A DNA stretch of 64,000 nt from Ypsolopha sequella (GCA_934047225.1 OW204009.1:16628898-16692897), one strand, 5' to 3'; shown: positions 45,699 to 55,818, counted from the first letter of the stretch. Notes: a model not told the origin generated them from the letters alone. Numbers and translations are program-made.

Positions 45699-46011
45699 GC
45701 ATACAGTGATACAACTGTCTTCCGGGTCTTCTCTATCTCTATCTCTATTACTGCTTGGTGTTAGCTAGCCAATCAAAGCGCGTGAAAACGCGTTAAAAAT
45801 TGGCAAAATTTATTTCGAACAAACCGGGGCCTTATTATCTAAAAAAGTACGCGTGATTGGCTAGAAATGACACCAATCACATTACCCTTGAAAGCAGTAG
45901 CGATAGATGTTGAAGTAAGACAACAAGACCCAAGTGTCATTGCACCTCTTTAATGGAAACTCCTCTATGTGTCAGCCATTCTTCTGTTACCGATTTATGT
46001 AGCTTTTAAGC
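45699..46011. other. Unassigned sequence
   Basis: AGCCAATCAAAGCGCG and GTGATTGGCTAGAAAT give an inverted ATTGGCTA word pair. No gene or element called. Confidence 0.4.
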
Positions 46012-46252
46012 ACAAAATAACCATTTACAGAAGGTTCACTCCGCATAACTAGCGAAAACAGGCGCACGCACACTTAGACGCGTACGTACGACGATCTCGG
46101 AGATACTCGGGTGAATGCCAATACGAAATTCTGCCGACAATGATAGGGCTGGAATATCATTGTCTGCCGACATATGATGATATGTACGTGTCTATGCATG
46201 TGTGCGTCTGTTTTCGCTCCGTCGTCGAGTCGACCTTCTGGTAGTATCTATG
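46012..46252. repeat. Dispersed repeat with internal fold-back, copy 2
   Basis: Partner of 17286-17490, sharing GCGAAAACAGGCGCACGCAC and the flanks on both sides. It carries an extra ~30-bp CTGCCGACAATGATAGGGC segment. Confidence 0.65.
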
Positions 46253-46285
46253 TTGTATTTTAAGCCTTGTTTATATTTGGGCGAG

Positions 46286-46616
46286 TTAAGGCCTGGTCCA
46301 TGGTACACAACAATCACTGAGTGATTTTGAACTTAATTATGTTGTCACAAAGTCAACATTAGAAAGCTCGCTTCGTGCGCTGTCGGCACGCATAATCAGT
46401 GAATTTTGAAGGTTATTCTGGATATTCTGAAAAGGTATTTGATTTAGGTATTTTTTGTCTGGACAACGGAAAATGAACCATGTTTTCGTGTTATAGCAGA
46501 AATTTCAGACATAAAACTCAATTCGCTTAGAAAAAAAACATACTTTTCAAAAATAAAATCTATCGAGTGAAATATGTTCAATCAGGTAACTGTCTTGAGT
46601 CATGACTCTTAACTTT
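46286..46616. mobile_element. TTAAGG element, family F7, copy 2
   Basis: Starts TTAAGGCCTGGTCCATGGTA; inverted partner of 7860-8252. The right end is lost. Contains ATAAAATCTATCGAGTG, a weak form of the shared core. A stray F7 end (CCAAAGGCAAGGCCTTAA) is at about 47557-47574. Confidence 0.65.
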
Positions 46617-46676
46617 TGACAAAGAAAAGATAAAGGTCTGAAAAAAAAATGTCGGCGGGTTTAATACTCAGCATAT

Positions 46677-47100
46677 TTAAGGTGATATACCGTGCTAGCA
46701 AAGGTCCCCGTTACTCCAGGCAGAAAGACCCGCAGTGCGAAAGGGACGGAATCGGGGAAAATTGTCAAAAAGTCGGTTTTAAATTAATTCAAAATTAACT
46801 AAAATAGCTACAAAAAATTCCATAACCAGTAATTTAGGTGTAGTTAAAACCCATCAAAATAAATATTTTTCAAGTCTGTATGCTATCCTAATTTGTCGGA
46901 ATATCAAAAAAAGTGTAAATTTAGACCTGATTTCAATAATTATTTCTATCGAATGAAATTCCTAATATCGCGTTTCTGATAGACCAAAATCTAGTTAAAG
47001 GTCCCAAAATTGTTATACTAATTTATTTTACTTGGAATTTCATTAAAAGAGCTGATAAATAACTTCAAAAAGTGTCAATTTTCACGGTATAGCCCCTTAA
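46677..47100 (+). mobile_element. TTAAGG element, family F2, reference copy
   Basis: TTAAGGTGATATACCGTGCT to CACGGTATAGCCCCTTAA, 424 bp, TTAA at both borders. It aligns with F1 along its length: ACTCCAGGCAGAAAGACC..GCAGTGCGAAAGGGACGG versus the F1 block, AACTAAAATAGCTA, and the core TTATTTCTATCGA at 46940 (263 bp in). Its last TTAA is the first TTAA of the next element. Confidence 0.8.
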
Positions 47101-47537
47101 GGGCGCACCAAGCGTTTGCCTTTGTCTCTGTCTTTTTCTTTACGTGTAAAAAGTAAAGAAAATAACCAAACTTTTGCACTTTTTCAATGTTTTTCGTTGT
47201 TATTTTCATAATATTGTTCTTGGATAAAAAAACTATCGTGTATAAACGCTCCAGTCGTCTATGAACTTTATTTTAGTAAATGAATCATGCCATCAAATTA
47301 CATATTTATATAAAAGAGTAGGGAAGTAGAGGAAAAAATTACTCGACAAGAGGTAACTTTGCGAATTTATTTTATCGAGCCAACTTTATCAAATTGTGTT
47401 TCCATCGTGTATACTGTCTAGTAGATATCTCCAGTAATACCAATATTTTTCCCTAGATTTTAATTTAATTGTTTACTACTTCAAACAAAGGTTATAAAAA
47501 CGTGTGTGTATGTGTAAAAAGATCGGTGCGCTCTTAA
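47097..47537 (+). mobile_element. TTAAGG element, family F4, copy 2
   Basis: Starts TTAAGGGCGCACCAAGCG and ends CGGTGCGCTCTTAA, TTAA both sides, 441 bp. A core-like TTATTTTATCGAG is at 47367, 270 bp in. CTTTACGTGTAAAAAGTAAAG is shared with family F3. Confidence 0.78.
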
Positions 47538-47836
47538 GTAAAAACTCTTAGAATACCAAAGGCAAGGCCTTAAGGGCAGAAACGCACTATTAGACCTTCT
47601 TAGAAACGGCCATCTTTTTGTAAACGTCAATTTTGACCCCACAATGCATTGTTGACTAAAGTGACAAAGGCTGATGGGCCACTCGTTTCCACAAAGTATG
47701 ACAAAAGCATGACAAAAGAGTACTAACGAACTCTGATTTGAATAAATATTTTTGTTCAAGAACCCCTTCAACAGGTTTGACTGACAGTTATGTATGATAT
47801 GCCAAGTTTACACACTCTCACCTCCTTATCTTCATT

Positions 47837-48317
47837 TTAAGGTTTCTACCAACGCCAACGACCTTGAACTAAGTAACTTTGTAACCATTTTATACGGTAG
47901 CTATAGCATTTTTCAACAGAAGAAAAATACATAGTAATCTTCATGATACAAATAGTGATGTGATTTTTCCTGAATTTCATTATAACATACATAAGTGAAG
48001 CAAGAAAATTCTAAGTTTACCCTTGTTCACTTGTAACAACATAAGTGCTGCAGTTTTTTATCGAAACAGTATGAAAATTTATAAACTTTTAGACAAAATT
48101 ACATAAAATGATTTGGTTTTCTCAGTTCTTGGAAATTAATTTTATTTTGGATAAAATAAATTAAAAACACACTATTTTCGCACTTGTCAGCCGCAGCGAC
48201 TGACGTAACAGCTATTTTGCAGTGCGAGCTGATAAGGACTTTATTTTAATATGGTTTTGTTCGAAATTTCAAACATCACGAATCGAGTTGCTACTTATTC
48301 CGACGGAGCCACCTTAA
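47837..48317 (+). mobile_element. TTAAGG element, family F6, copy 2
   Basis: TTAAGGTTTCTACCAACGCC to CGGAGCCACCTTAA, 481 bp, TTAA both sides. Very similar to 37850-38338 with a few small indels. Confidence 0.8.
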
Positions 48318-48514
48318 CGAAATAGTTAAGACAGCTAAGATTCACTATGATTTATGCGAGAAAAACTCGACGTTTCGGTCAACTTAAGAGTGACCTTCAT
48401 CAGGCTTCGCGAGGTGCTCCGGCGCGTGCGATGAAGGTAATTCTTAAGTTGACCGAAACGTCGAGTTTTTCTCGCATAAATAATAGTGAGTCTTAGCTTT
48501 GTTATCTATTTCGT
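48316..48514. mobile_element. Fold-back element C
   Basis: Arms of about 73 bp (AACGAAATAG...CTTAAGA and complement) include GACCGAAACGTCGAGTTTTT. A short GC-rich loop (GCTTCGCGAGGTGCTCC) separates them. It abuts the right end of the F6 element. Confidence 0.8.
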
Positions 48515-48620
48515 TATGATGGACACTTCTTTATTTATTTTGCTTTTCTTGAAAATCATTGGCCATACTGATTCCTCCACTAGACTACAATAGCTCATGA
48601 TTCCAAAACCTAAAATTTCA

Positions 48621-48860
48621 GAAAGGTGTAACCATATTTGAAGAGCTTATTCAGTCAACTTTTACTATGGAACAAACCCTGTATATCGAAAAAAAAAATG
48701 AACTTTTTCATAGAAAAATGCAATGCCGCTCGGCTGAAATGTATGGAAGGGCAGATTTTTTTTTGAGATTTCAGGGTTGGCTCCATAATAAAAGTAGTTC
48801 TATACCATTGACTGAATAAGCTCTTCAAATATGGTTACACCTTTCTGTTACACCTTGTAT
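48621..48860. mobile_element. Fold-back element A, copy 2
   Basis: GAAAGGTGTAACCATATTTG arms as in 34626-34880; the right arm retains the full ACACCTTGTA end, while the left is shortened. Confidence 0.75.
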
Positions 48861-48870
48861 AAGGTTAAAA

Positions 48871-49112
48871 AATATTAGTTGGCGAAACTCAAAACATAGG
48901 TAGTACTAGTCTATATGAACAATTGTTTGTATGGGAGCTAAGCGAAATTCTTAAAATTTGTTTTCACTTTTCCATACTGGACCAGTCAGCTGATCGGGGC
49001 AATTTGTGTGGGAGGAAGAGAAAAAAAGTTGCGAACTTCGCTTAGCTCCCATACAAACAATTGTTCATATGGACTAGTACTACCTATGTTTTGAGTTTCG
49101 CCAACTAATATT
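48871..49112. mobile_element. Fold-back element D, ~80-bp arms
   Basis: AATATTAGTTGGCGAAACTC at the left and its complement at the right; arms run through CAATTGTTTGTATGGGAGCT to AAGCGAA. The 64-codon minus-strand frame across it is an artefact of the arm sequence. 242 bp. Confidence 0.8.
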
Positions 49113-50384
49113 ATAGATAACTTTGTATATATGTGACTATATATAATGTCGTGACCATATCGTAGAATTGACCATTTCATGATCAGTTGGGCAGATCGTA
49201 AAGTATGAAATCAAAAATCTTTCACCAAAAGTAAAAAATAGGTGCGACGACGAGCGAAGCGAAGCGGAGCGTGTTAGGTTTACATGTAAACACATTTGGA
49301 GAGCCGAGCGAAGCGGATAAATATTTGCCTAGCTAGACAAATCGTGATGAGCCCAATTCAGCGATGTGCCGCCGACATAGATATTGTCACATGGGAACTT
49401 TCAAAGATATTTGCTTATTTAATGTAATCAGAGGACGTTCCCGAGTGCAAGTAGGCAATGGGTTCTCACATTCATCATTGAAGTTGCGGGAGCAGGATAG
49501 AACTAGTGAAAACAAACAACTTTCCATTAAAAAAAAAATAGAAATCGAGAAAAAGAAAAACCATGGAACAGCTGATTTTTATTTTCGCGATTCGGTGGTT
49601 GGCTCCATAGTAAAAGTTGTTCGTATGGACGATTACTATTGCCACACGAAGAAAAAAATATTTTTACAATACTACCAGATCGTTTTGTAAAAAAAACCTT
49701 GTAAACAAAAACAGAATTATGTTATATTTACTTGCATTATTGTCTACATTAGATTATTCAAGTAAACTGAACAATAAATATAGACGTCACATATAGTACA
49801 ATGTTTTCTGTTTAAATGAACTATATTCAGGTTAACGGAACCAGAATTTTATCTCAGTGCAGTTTCCGGCTTCCGCAACTTATACTGCGATCGATTTTTT
49901 TTTACCTTTTCACGAAAAAGACATCCGACGTTTCGAGGTTGTTAGACTTGTTAGGATATAGGTATTTCAGTAAAATGCAGAGTTTAACGATCCAAATAAT
50001 ATACTATTTATTCATCTTTATTTCGTCAGGAGAGGTGTGTCACGTATAGCTCGCTGAAGGCGCAGGCAGTAAAGAGAAACTATTCAAGGGACTTTAGGCA
50101 AGTGGTTGAAGTGGCTTGTTCATAAAAACAAATATTAACAAGTAAGAAAGAGACAGAATATAGTGTTGAAATGATATTGATTTGTTTTTGTACATTCCAA
50201 CAGAGGTAACAGATAACAATTAATTTTAAAGACTATAATGTTTTTGCGGGTAGAAGGAAAATACTTGTGTCGTCACCTGTATATTATGGCGCCTCTTCGT
50301 ACTTGCCAGTTTCCCGTAGACCATGAGACATGCAACACCGCTGTTACTACAATAATTGTAGGTATGGTACGTAAAAAAAGAACA
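49113..50384. other. Unassigned, with small repeat fragments
   Basis: 49248-49320 has GAGCGAAGCGAAGCGGAGCG around a TTTACATGTAAA palindrome. 49562-49624 (GGAACAGCTGATTTTT ... GGCTCCATAGTAAAAGTTG) recurs at 54299-54350. No gene seen. Confidence 0.4.
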
Positions 50385-50562
50385 CTAGCTTTTGCCCGTG
50401 GCTTCGCTCGCGTGGAATGGTCTCTACGACAGTTTTAAACGGAACATACAGACAGACAATTAAAAAAATTGTTTTCACTTACCTATAACCTATTTAATTT
50501 AAAATTTCGCAAAAATATTCATCGTACAGACACGATTTTTACTAAGTTTTCTTATTATTAGA
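50385..50562 (-). mobile_element. Helitron-like, short copy
   Basis: CTAGCTTTTGCCCGTGGCTTC at the left (3' end on the minus strand, flanked by A) and TCTAATAATAAGAAAAC as a plausible TC start at the right. About 178 bp. Confidence 0.5.
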
Positions 50563-50609
50563 TAGATAGATTAAAATGTGAATCTGTTTTTTTGGATTAT
50601 TACTCATGT

Positions 50610-50680
50610 TTAAGGCGATTAGCACTGTGCAATTGGTGGGAAAATCCGTGTTTTTTTTGCAAATATTTTGTTTCTTCAAC
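50610..50680 (+). mobile_element. TTAAGG element, family F5-like end
   Basis: TTAAGGCGATTAGCACTGTGC matches the F5 end, then diverges. The rest of the element is not recognisable. Confidence 0.4.
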
Positions 50681-50894
50681 TTTCCGTGACCGTGATTCGT
50701 TACACTCAAAGCTCCTAAGTAGTGCTAATTTGGAAATTATTTGGAAATCAATTTCCAAATATTTTTAATATATGGAATTTTAAATATAATTTTAAATTGT
50801 TACAACATGCCAATTCAATAATATTAAAATGAACAATAAATGATGTAAAAAAAAATATATATTGAAGAAAAACATTTTCATGACACTCTTTTTT

Positions 50895-51112
50895 TAGGGT
50901 TCCGTACCCAAAGGGTAACCAACGGGACCTTATTACTAAGCTTCTGCTGTCCGTCTGTCACCAGGCTGTATCTCTGAACCGTGATAGTTAGACAGTTGAA
51001 ATTTTCACAGATGATGTATTTCTGTTGCCGCTTTAACAATATTGGTTACCCTTTGGGTGCGGAACCCTAAAAACAGAATAAAATAAATTTTTACAACAGA
51101 CATGTTTTAGAA
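50895..51112 (+). repeat. GTTCCG interspersed repeat, copy 5
   Basis: AGGGTTCCGTACCCAAAGGG to ACAACAGACATGTTT, with a small insertion bearing a second inverted GGTTACCCTTTGGGTGCGG near 51043. Confidence 0.7.
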
Positions 51113-51637
51113 TTTAAGTTAGTACAAATTCTTTTTGCTGCATTTTTGTGTGTTTTATTTGGCATTTAATTCCATTTTCTTTCTTTGGTCCAAAATCTAA
51201 ACATATAATGCAACAGCCAAACTTGCGAAATTAGCTTGAAGCATTAAAATAACAAAAGCATACGTCACATCTCACCCCAAAATCCGAAAACACCGTTACT
51301 TCACCAGAAAAAATCGCTGACACCCTTGACGTATTCTGTAAGAAAGAACAAAACGTTTAGACTCCCGTGCTCAACAATAATGACCTGTAACTCAAGGGAA
51401 TAAGAGCCTATCCATTAACCCTACTCTTGGTCTGCCATTCAATGCAACTGAAAGTGCAGTCGCCGTTACAAGATTGTCTGTCCACTCTGTTCAAGCGAAA
51501 ATGGCTTTAATGTCATTGTCATAAGAATACAGACAAGTGAAAAGTAGAAGTTGTAAGATGTTGTTGAGGGAACGACCCTTACTCTGGGGTGAGGTTTTGG
51601 TTACGAGCAGAGCGGGTGGCGGGTAATGCAATTGAAA
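51113..51637. other. Unassigned sequence
   Basis: No gene, RNA or bounded repeat seen. Confidence 0.4.
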
Positions 51638-51835
51638 AAAACCGGCCAAGTGCGTGTCAGACTCGCGTACCTAGGGTTCCGTATTGTGGATGATAAATTT
51701 AATTTTGTAATTTTTTTTCGTGAATTTCTCGACCGCTTTATTTTTCCTGTAATCTTGACGTAAACACATATTACCAGGATTTTTTTCATATTTTTTGGTC
51801 CACCAGTTTTGGAGATAAGGGGGGGACATACACAT
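51638..51835 (-). repeat. GTTCCG-type repeat, second variant
   Basis: ACCGGCCAAGTGCGTGTCAG and CGCGTACCTAGGGTTCCGTA match the family end. The part after it differs from the other copies. Confidence 0.55.
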
Positions 51836-51839
51836 CTTT

Positions 51840-52055
51840 GTTCCTATTCGTCAAACGAGGAGAAAAAGTGTGTTTGAAGACCTCATTTCAACAATTATTT
51901 CTATCCAGGAAAATTTATCCAAACATGTTTTCCAATTTCAAAACCCTAGATTATATAGTCAAAATGCATATACCAGAAATTCATTATAATTTTCCGTGTA
52001 TTTCATGAAATACACAGAAAAGAAACACCCGTATTTTTTTCGCATATCGCCTTAA
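51840..52055 (+). mobile_element. TTAAGG element, family F1, right half
   Basis: From TTCCTATTCGTCAAACGAGG to CGCATATCGCCTTAA; core ATTATTTCTATCCAGG has one change. The left half is missing and the GTTCCG-type repeat lies at the break. Confidence 0.72.
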
Positions 52056-52399
52056 TGACATAAGTAACTATGGAAGCTCTATTCTACTCGTATACTCCAG
52101 GCAAGTTGAAATCGCTTCTCCTTAAACACTTTAGTTGCACCCTTATTATATCCATCCCCTTTATACGATAAATGGCTTTTTAACATAACGTTAATAACGA
52201 TTTTTTATAAAAAAGAAAATCCAGTAAAGTCGTTGCACTGTTAAGGCGGTGCACCGGGAACTTCGCGTTTTTTTTCTGTAAAAAAGATGTTTGAATAAAA
52301 AAAAATGAATAAATTGTTATAAAAAAAATGTCTTCTCTGGTTTTTTTATGCCTAAATAAAAATGGCATTTAAATGAAATTGGTTATTTTATTAGTATTC
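52056..52399. other. Unassigned sequence
   Basis: Nothing recognised beyond poly-A/T runs. Confidence 0.4.
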
Positions 52400-52609
52400 A
52401 ACTGAAGCCAAATCTATGATTTTTTTTTCTATCTGTCTGTCTGTCTGTATGTTCCGTTTTAACTCGAGAACCACTTAAGAGATTTGAATGCGGTTTTCTA
52501 TATCATCATCGTAGTGGCCCTGGTCAACATAAAGGCTATAAGGGGTGCGAAGCCGAAAACGGGGCAAAAATTGAAAAAAACGCGGGTGGAGCCGCAGGCG
52601 AAAGGCTGA
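52400..52609 (+). mobile_element. Helitron-like, 3' end
   Basis: Body TTCCGTTTTAACTCGAGAAC, 3' end hairpin CGGGTGGAGCCGCAGG with GCGAAAGGCTGA followed by T (CTRR rule). The 5' boundary is unsure. Confidence 0.5.
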
Positions 52610-52859
52610 TGTAATTATGTACAACTCCCTGCGAAGTCGGGTTATCCGGATATTTATAATCCAGTTTCTTTTAAAAGAAGTGTAAATAGGTTTTTTTTCT
52701 GGGCGATCGCCCTTCATCGAAGTTTTCCATCAGTCAAGCGCAGGCCATCAATATCATCATCAATACATATATTAAAAGATTTACAACTCGGGTGTGTTTG
52801 TACATTGAAGAAAAGTAATTAAAAAAAGGGGTGAGTAAAGAATAGTAATAGGACACAAA

Positions 52860-53070
52860 TCAGCGATTTTTAGAATACTGTTCTGTCTGTCTGTGTGTTT
52901 GTTCCCGCACATCTCCGATACCACTTAATGAATTTGGATGTGGTTTTCTTTATTATAATCGTAGTGAACCTGGTTAACGTATAGGCTATAATGGGTGTTA
53001 ATAAAATAACGCCCAAGCCGAAAACGGGGTAGAGTTGAATTAACGCTCGCGGAGCCGCGAGCAAAAGACG
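52860..53070 (+). mobile_element. Helitron-like body, end decayed
   Basis: CCTGGTTAACGTATAGGCTA and GCCGAAAACGGGGTAGAG, then CTCGCGGAGCCGCGAGC hairpin; the CTRR end is not recognisable. Confidence 0.4.
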
Positions 53071-53698
53071 AGTTGTAAATAAAAATAGTATTTTGTGCAA
53101 TTATGTCATAATTTGAGACATTGGGACACGAGTGCTTGTTTACGAAACGAACGAAGTAAGTTTGTGTCGAGAATCGCGGTGTCATAGGTGCGTATAAACA
53201 ATGTAGGTAATTATAAAACGGCTTTCGATGTTGCAATTTCCTTATGCAGTATGGGAGTACATAAAATATGTTATGTCATAGAAAGATCGTCAACAGGAAA
53301 ATCACAAAAACCCTAAGAAGTTTGTTATAAACGGTAGGATTTTGTTTGATACGAGTAGTTTAGAAACAACCTACTGAAACGTTTTTTAATAACTGCAAGA
53401 TTTTACTATATTTCTGTGACATATTATGGTACAGTTCCATGTATGTAGAACTGTAGGCGTAGATAAATTAATGATTCTAGGAAAAGCCGCATAGGCTGTC
53501 TCTGTCTGACTATAAAATGTCTAAAACCCTCCATGGAACCTGTACCTGTACATTAGAACCTGTATTACCGCTGTAATATTACAGACTTCATATGTTCAAT
53601 ATGATGTAGTCGCTTAGGTTTATACAGGCTGTTAAGATGATAACCTTTTTCCTTTGGGGTGTTCTACGAGGTGTTCTACCCATTCATATGAACAACTT
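53071..53698. other. Unassigned sequence
   Basis: No gene or bounded repeat. CATGGAACCTGTACCTGTAC to GTATTACCGCTG shows local direct repeats only. Confidence 0.4.
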
Positions 53699-54257
53699 TT
53701 AAGGCGCTCTTATCCCAGAAGAGTGACTCTCTGTCTTTTTCTTTACGTGTAAGGAGTAAAGAAAATAACCACACTTTTGTACTTTTTCGTTGTTTTTATT
53801 GGTTTTTAAATTGTTTAAAAATAAGGGATATGTTTATTAAAACCCACTTACGTGGTCGACGATTTAAAGAGCAATATTACCAGATATGTTTCGTTAATAA
53901 AAGACTGGAATTATGGAAATGGCATGATTTGAAAGGTCTTATTACATGCTGTGTTCGTGAATTATTTCTATCGAGCAAAGTTTATTTGATCGTGTAACAC
54001 ATGCGTGGAAGACCTAGATAAAGGTTCGAACTATATTCGTCTGGAAGAAATCGCTATAAGTGATAAGGCCGCCATTTGTTACCTTCTCTCATAAGTTTGT
54101 TCTTTTACCTTATTTTATTAACTTTGGTGTACAATAAAGAGTATTTGTCTTGTCTTGTCTTGTCTATATTGCGTATTTTTTTTTTGGAAGTTTTAGACGA
54201 TGTTTGAAAGTTCTATTTGACTTTGAAATTACTGATTTTGGGATAAGAGCGCCTTAA
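53699..54257 (+). mobile_element. TTAAGG element, family F3, copy 2, interrupted by a LINE
   Basis: TTAA borders at 53699 and 54254; TTAAGGCGCTCTTATCCC ends; core at 53962, 263 bp in. Without the inserted 133 bp it would be about 426 bp, matching 26785-27208. Confidence 0.8.
54038..54164 (+). mobile_element. 5'-truncated LINE, 127 bp, inside the F3 element
   Basis: Starts CGTCTGGAAGAAATCGCTAT, has TGTACAATAAAGAG then (TTGTC)n, and is flanked by TATATT on both sides (54032-54037 and 54165-54170). The ATCGCTATAAGTGATAAGGC phrase resembles 3' untranslated regions of Jockey-type LINEs common in insects. The uninterrupted sequence in the other F3 copy proves the boundaries. Confidence 0.88.
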
Positions 54258-54452
54258 TGTTTCATATATTTTAGTCGAGTAGGTATTTAACTTTTCTATG
54301 GAACAGCTGTTTTTTTTGCGCTTTCATGGTTGGTGCCATAGTAAAAGTTTTTCATATTCATAGGTAGAACAACCTGTTTGAAGGAAAAAGGCTATCAAAT
54401 TAACACCCAGTAAAGTCATAAAATTGCATCTCTATAAAAGTACCGGTTTTAC

Positions 54453-54465
54453 TTTTGGCGCGAAA
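54453..54465. promoter_or_regulatory. E2F-like site, chance or upstream element
   Basis: TTTTGGCGCGAAA is a perfect match to the palindromic E2F consensus. It lies 3.4 kb upstream of the Cdc25 start codon. Cdc25/string genes are known E2F targets in flies, but nothing here links this site to the promoter. Confidence 0.2.
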
Positions 54466-54569
54466 CTCGTGCGCGTACATTGAACCTCGCTCTGTAACCG
54501 ATTTGAATGGACAAGTAGGTAGAATATTGATGTGATTGATGGTGTACGTTGTAACTTATTTATCGAACA

Positions 54570-54931
54570 CTAGCTTTTGCCCGCGGCTTCGCCCGCGTTT
54601 ATTAAATTTTTGTATCGTCGTATCGAATCCCATCCCATCCCGTCCCATCCCATCCCACTAAAGCCACTATCCCATCTCATTCCATCCCACTAATATTCAA
54701 CGGCGTGAAGGAGTAACAGTATATCACTTTTCTATAGGGCCTTGACACCCCATTGCCTTCCAATGGGAACTGATTTATGGATAAAAAGAAGCCTATGTCC
54801 TATTCCAGGTCTAGAACTACATATATGCAAAGTTTCAGCCTAATCGTTTCAGTAGTTTTTGCGTGAAGAAGTAACAAACATCCATCCATACATCCATCCA
54901 TCCAAACTTTCGCATTTATAATATTAGTGGA
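54570..54931 (-). mobile_element. Complete non-autonomous Helitron
   Basis: On the minus strand it begins TCCACTAATATTATAAATGC after an A and ends with hairpin GCGGGCGAAGCCGC, then GGGCAAAAGCTAG before a T. This satisfies all Helitron rules (TC start, 3' hairpin, CTAG, A/T target, no duplication). Inside are (CCCAT)n near 54627-54658 and ATCC-type repeats near 54888-54903. 362 bp, no coding sequence. Confidence 0.72.
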
Positions 54932-55087
54932 TAGTGGATGGATGGATTAGTGGATTAGTGGGATGGGATTAGTTGGATTTCAACAATTATAGAAAAATAT
55001 TATTAAGTGGCTCACTATAAAGTGGGTATCTATAAATAACATTGCAGTATGGGAAAGCACATCGGTAAATTCACGAGTTGTGTTGAG

Positions 55088-55160
55088 ACCTGGATAGCTC
55101 AGAGGTTAGAGCAATCGCCCGGCAAGCGAGAGGTCCCGGGTTCGATTCCCGGTTCAGAGC
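55088..55160 (+). ncRNA. tRNA-like sequence (pseudo-tRNA or SINE head)
   Basis: D arm GCTC-AGAGGTTA-GAGC, anticodon arm ATCGC-CCGGCAA-GCGAG, T arm CCGGG-TTCGATT-CCCGG with a perfect T stem and both Pol III boxes (A box TAGCTCAGAGGTTAG, B box GGTTCGATTCC). The anticodon would be GGC (Ala), but position 33 is C instead of the invariant T, and the acceptor stem fails at its two outer pairs. A SINE head or pseudogene is likelier than a working tRNA. Confidence 0.5.
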
Positions 55161-55602
55161 TCCTCACATCCAGATTTACTTTTATTTCTGCGTTTCTATA
55201 CTGCAATGATATAATGTTAATTTATATCTCCTTGCGATGGATAAATCGCCAAGTGTTCAAACATAGAAATTTATTTCTGTCATAGTATTATTAAATAGTC
55301 CTTGTATTTTGTTTCACCTGTGTATTGTGTATATAAAAATTGTGTATTGTGTTGTTATCGCCTGAAGAAGTCGATTAAATCGATGAAACCGTTAGCGTGA
55401 CCGTTTGTAAAATTCATTTTCTGAACAAAGTAAAAGGATTTTAAAATGTTTTCATGTTTTTAAAATGGCCAACAAACATCCGTACCTCCTTACCCTATTA
55501 CAAATGCTAAAGTGTCTTGAGATCCACGTTCGATCCCCGATCGGACATGCAACAATAAAGTTTGAACAGTGAAGGAAAACTTCGTGAGGAAACTTGCGGG
55601 CC
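55161..55602. other. Unassigned, possible SINE body
   Basis: If the tRNA-like sequence is a SINE head, its body would lie here. GCCTGAAGAAGTCGATTAAA near 55360 recalls a motif common in insect repeats. CACGTTCGATCCCCGATCGG near 55526 looks like a second, decayed B box. Confidence 0.35.
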
Positions 55603-55818
55603 TATTATGTATCTTTAGTTGCCAACTAGACTGGGTGCCTATCATCAAAAACATAGATATCGAATTCCGATTGTTTAAGGATATGTTCGCAGTTGAAGTG
55701 ACGAAATAGTTCGTAAATAGTTCAATACATACTAAAGGCAATTTTAAAAGTTCAGTTTTTTAATATATGTTTTTGATGATAGGCACCCAGTCCACTTGGC
55801 AACCAAAGATACATAATA
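55603..55818. mobile_element. Fold-back element E, ~50-bp arms
   Basis: ATTATGTATCTTTAGTTGCC at the left and GGCAACCAAAGATACATAAT at the right; the arms include CTGGGTGCCTATCATCAAAA. Homologous to 38955-39110. Confidence 0.78.

Noticed and set aside
55088..55160. Functional tRNA-Ala(GGC)
   Set aside because: Position 33 is C, the outer acceptor pairs do not form, and insects rarely use a GGC anticodon for alanine.
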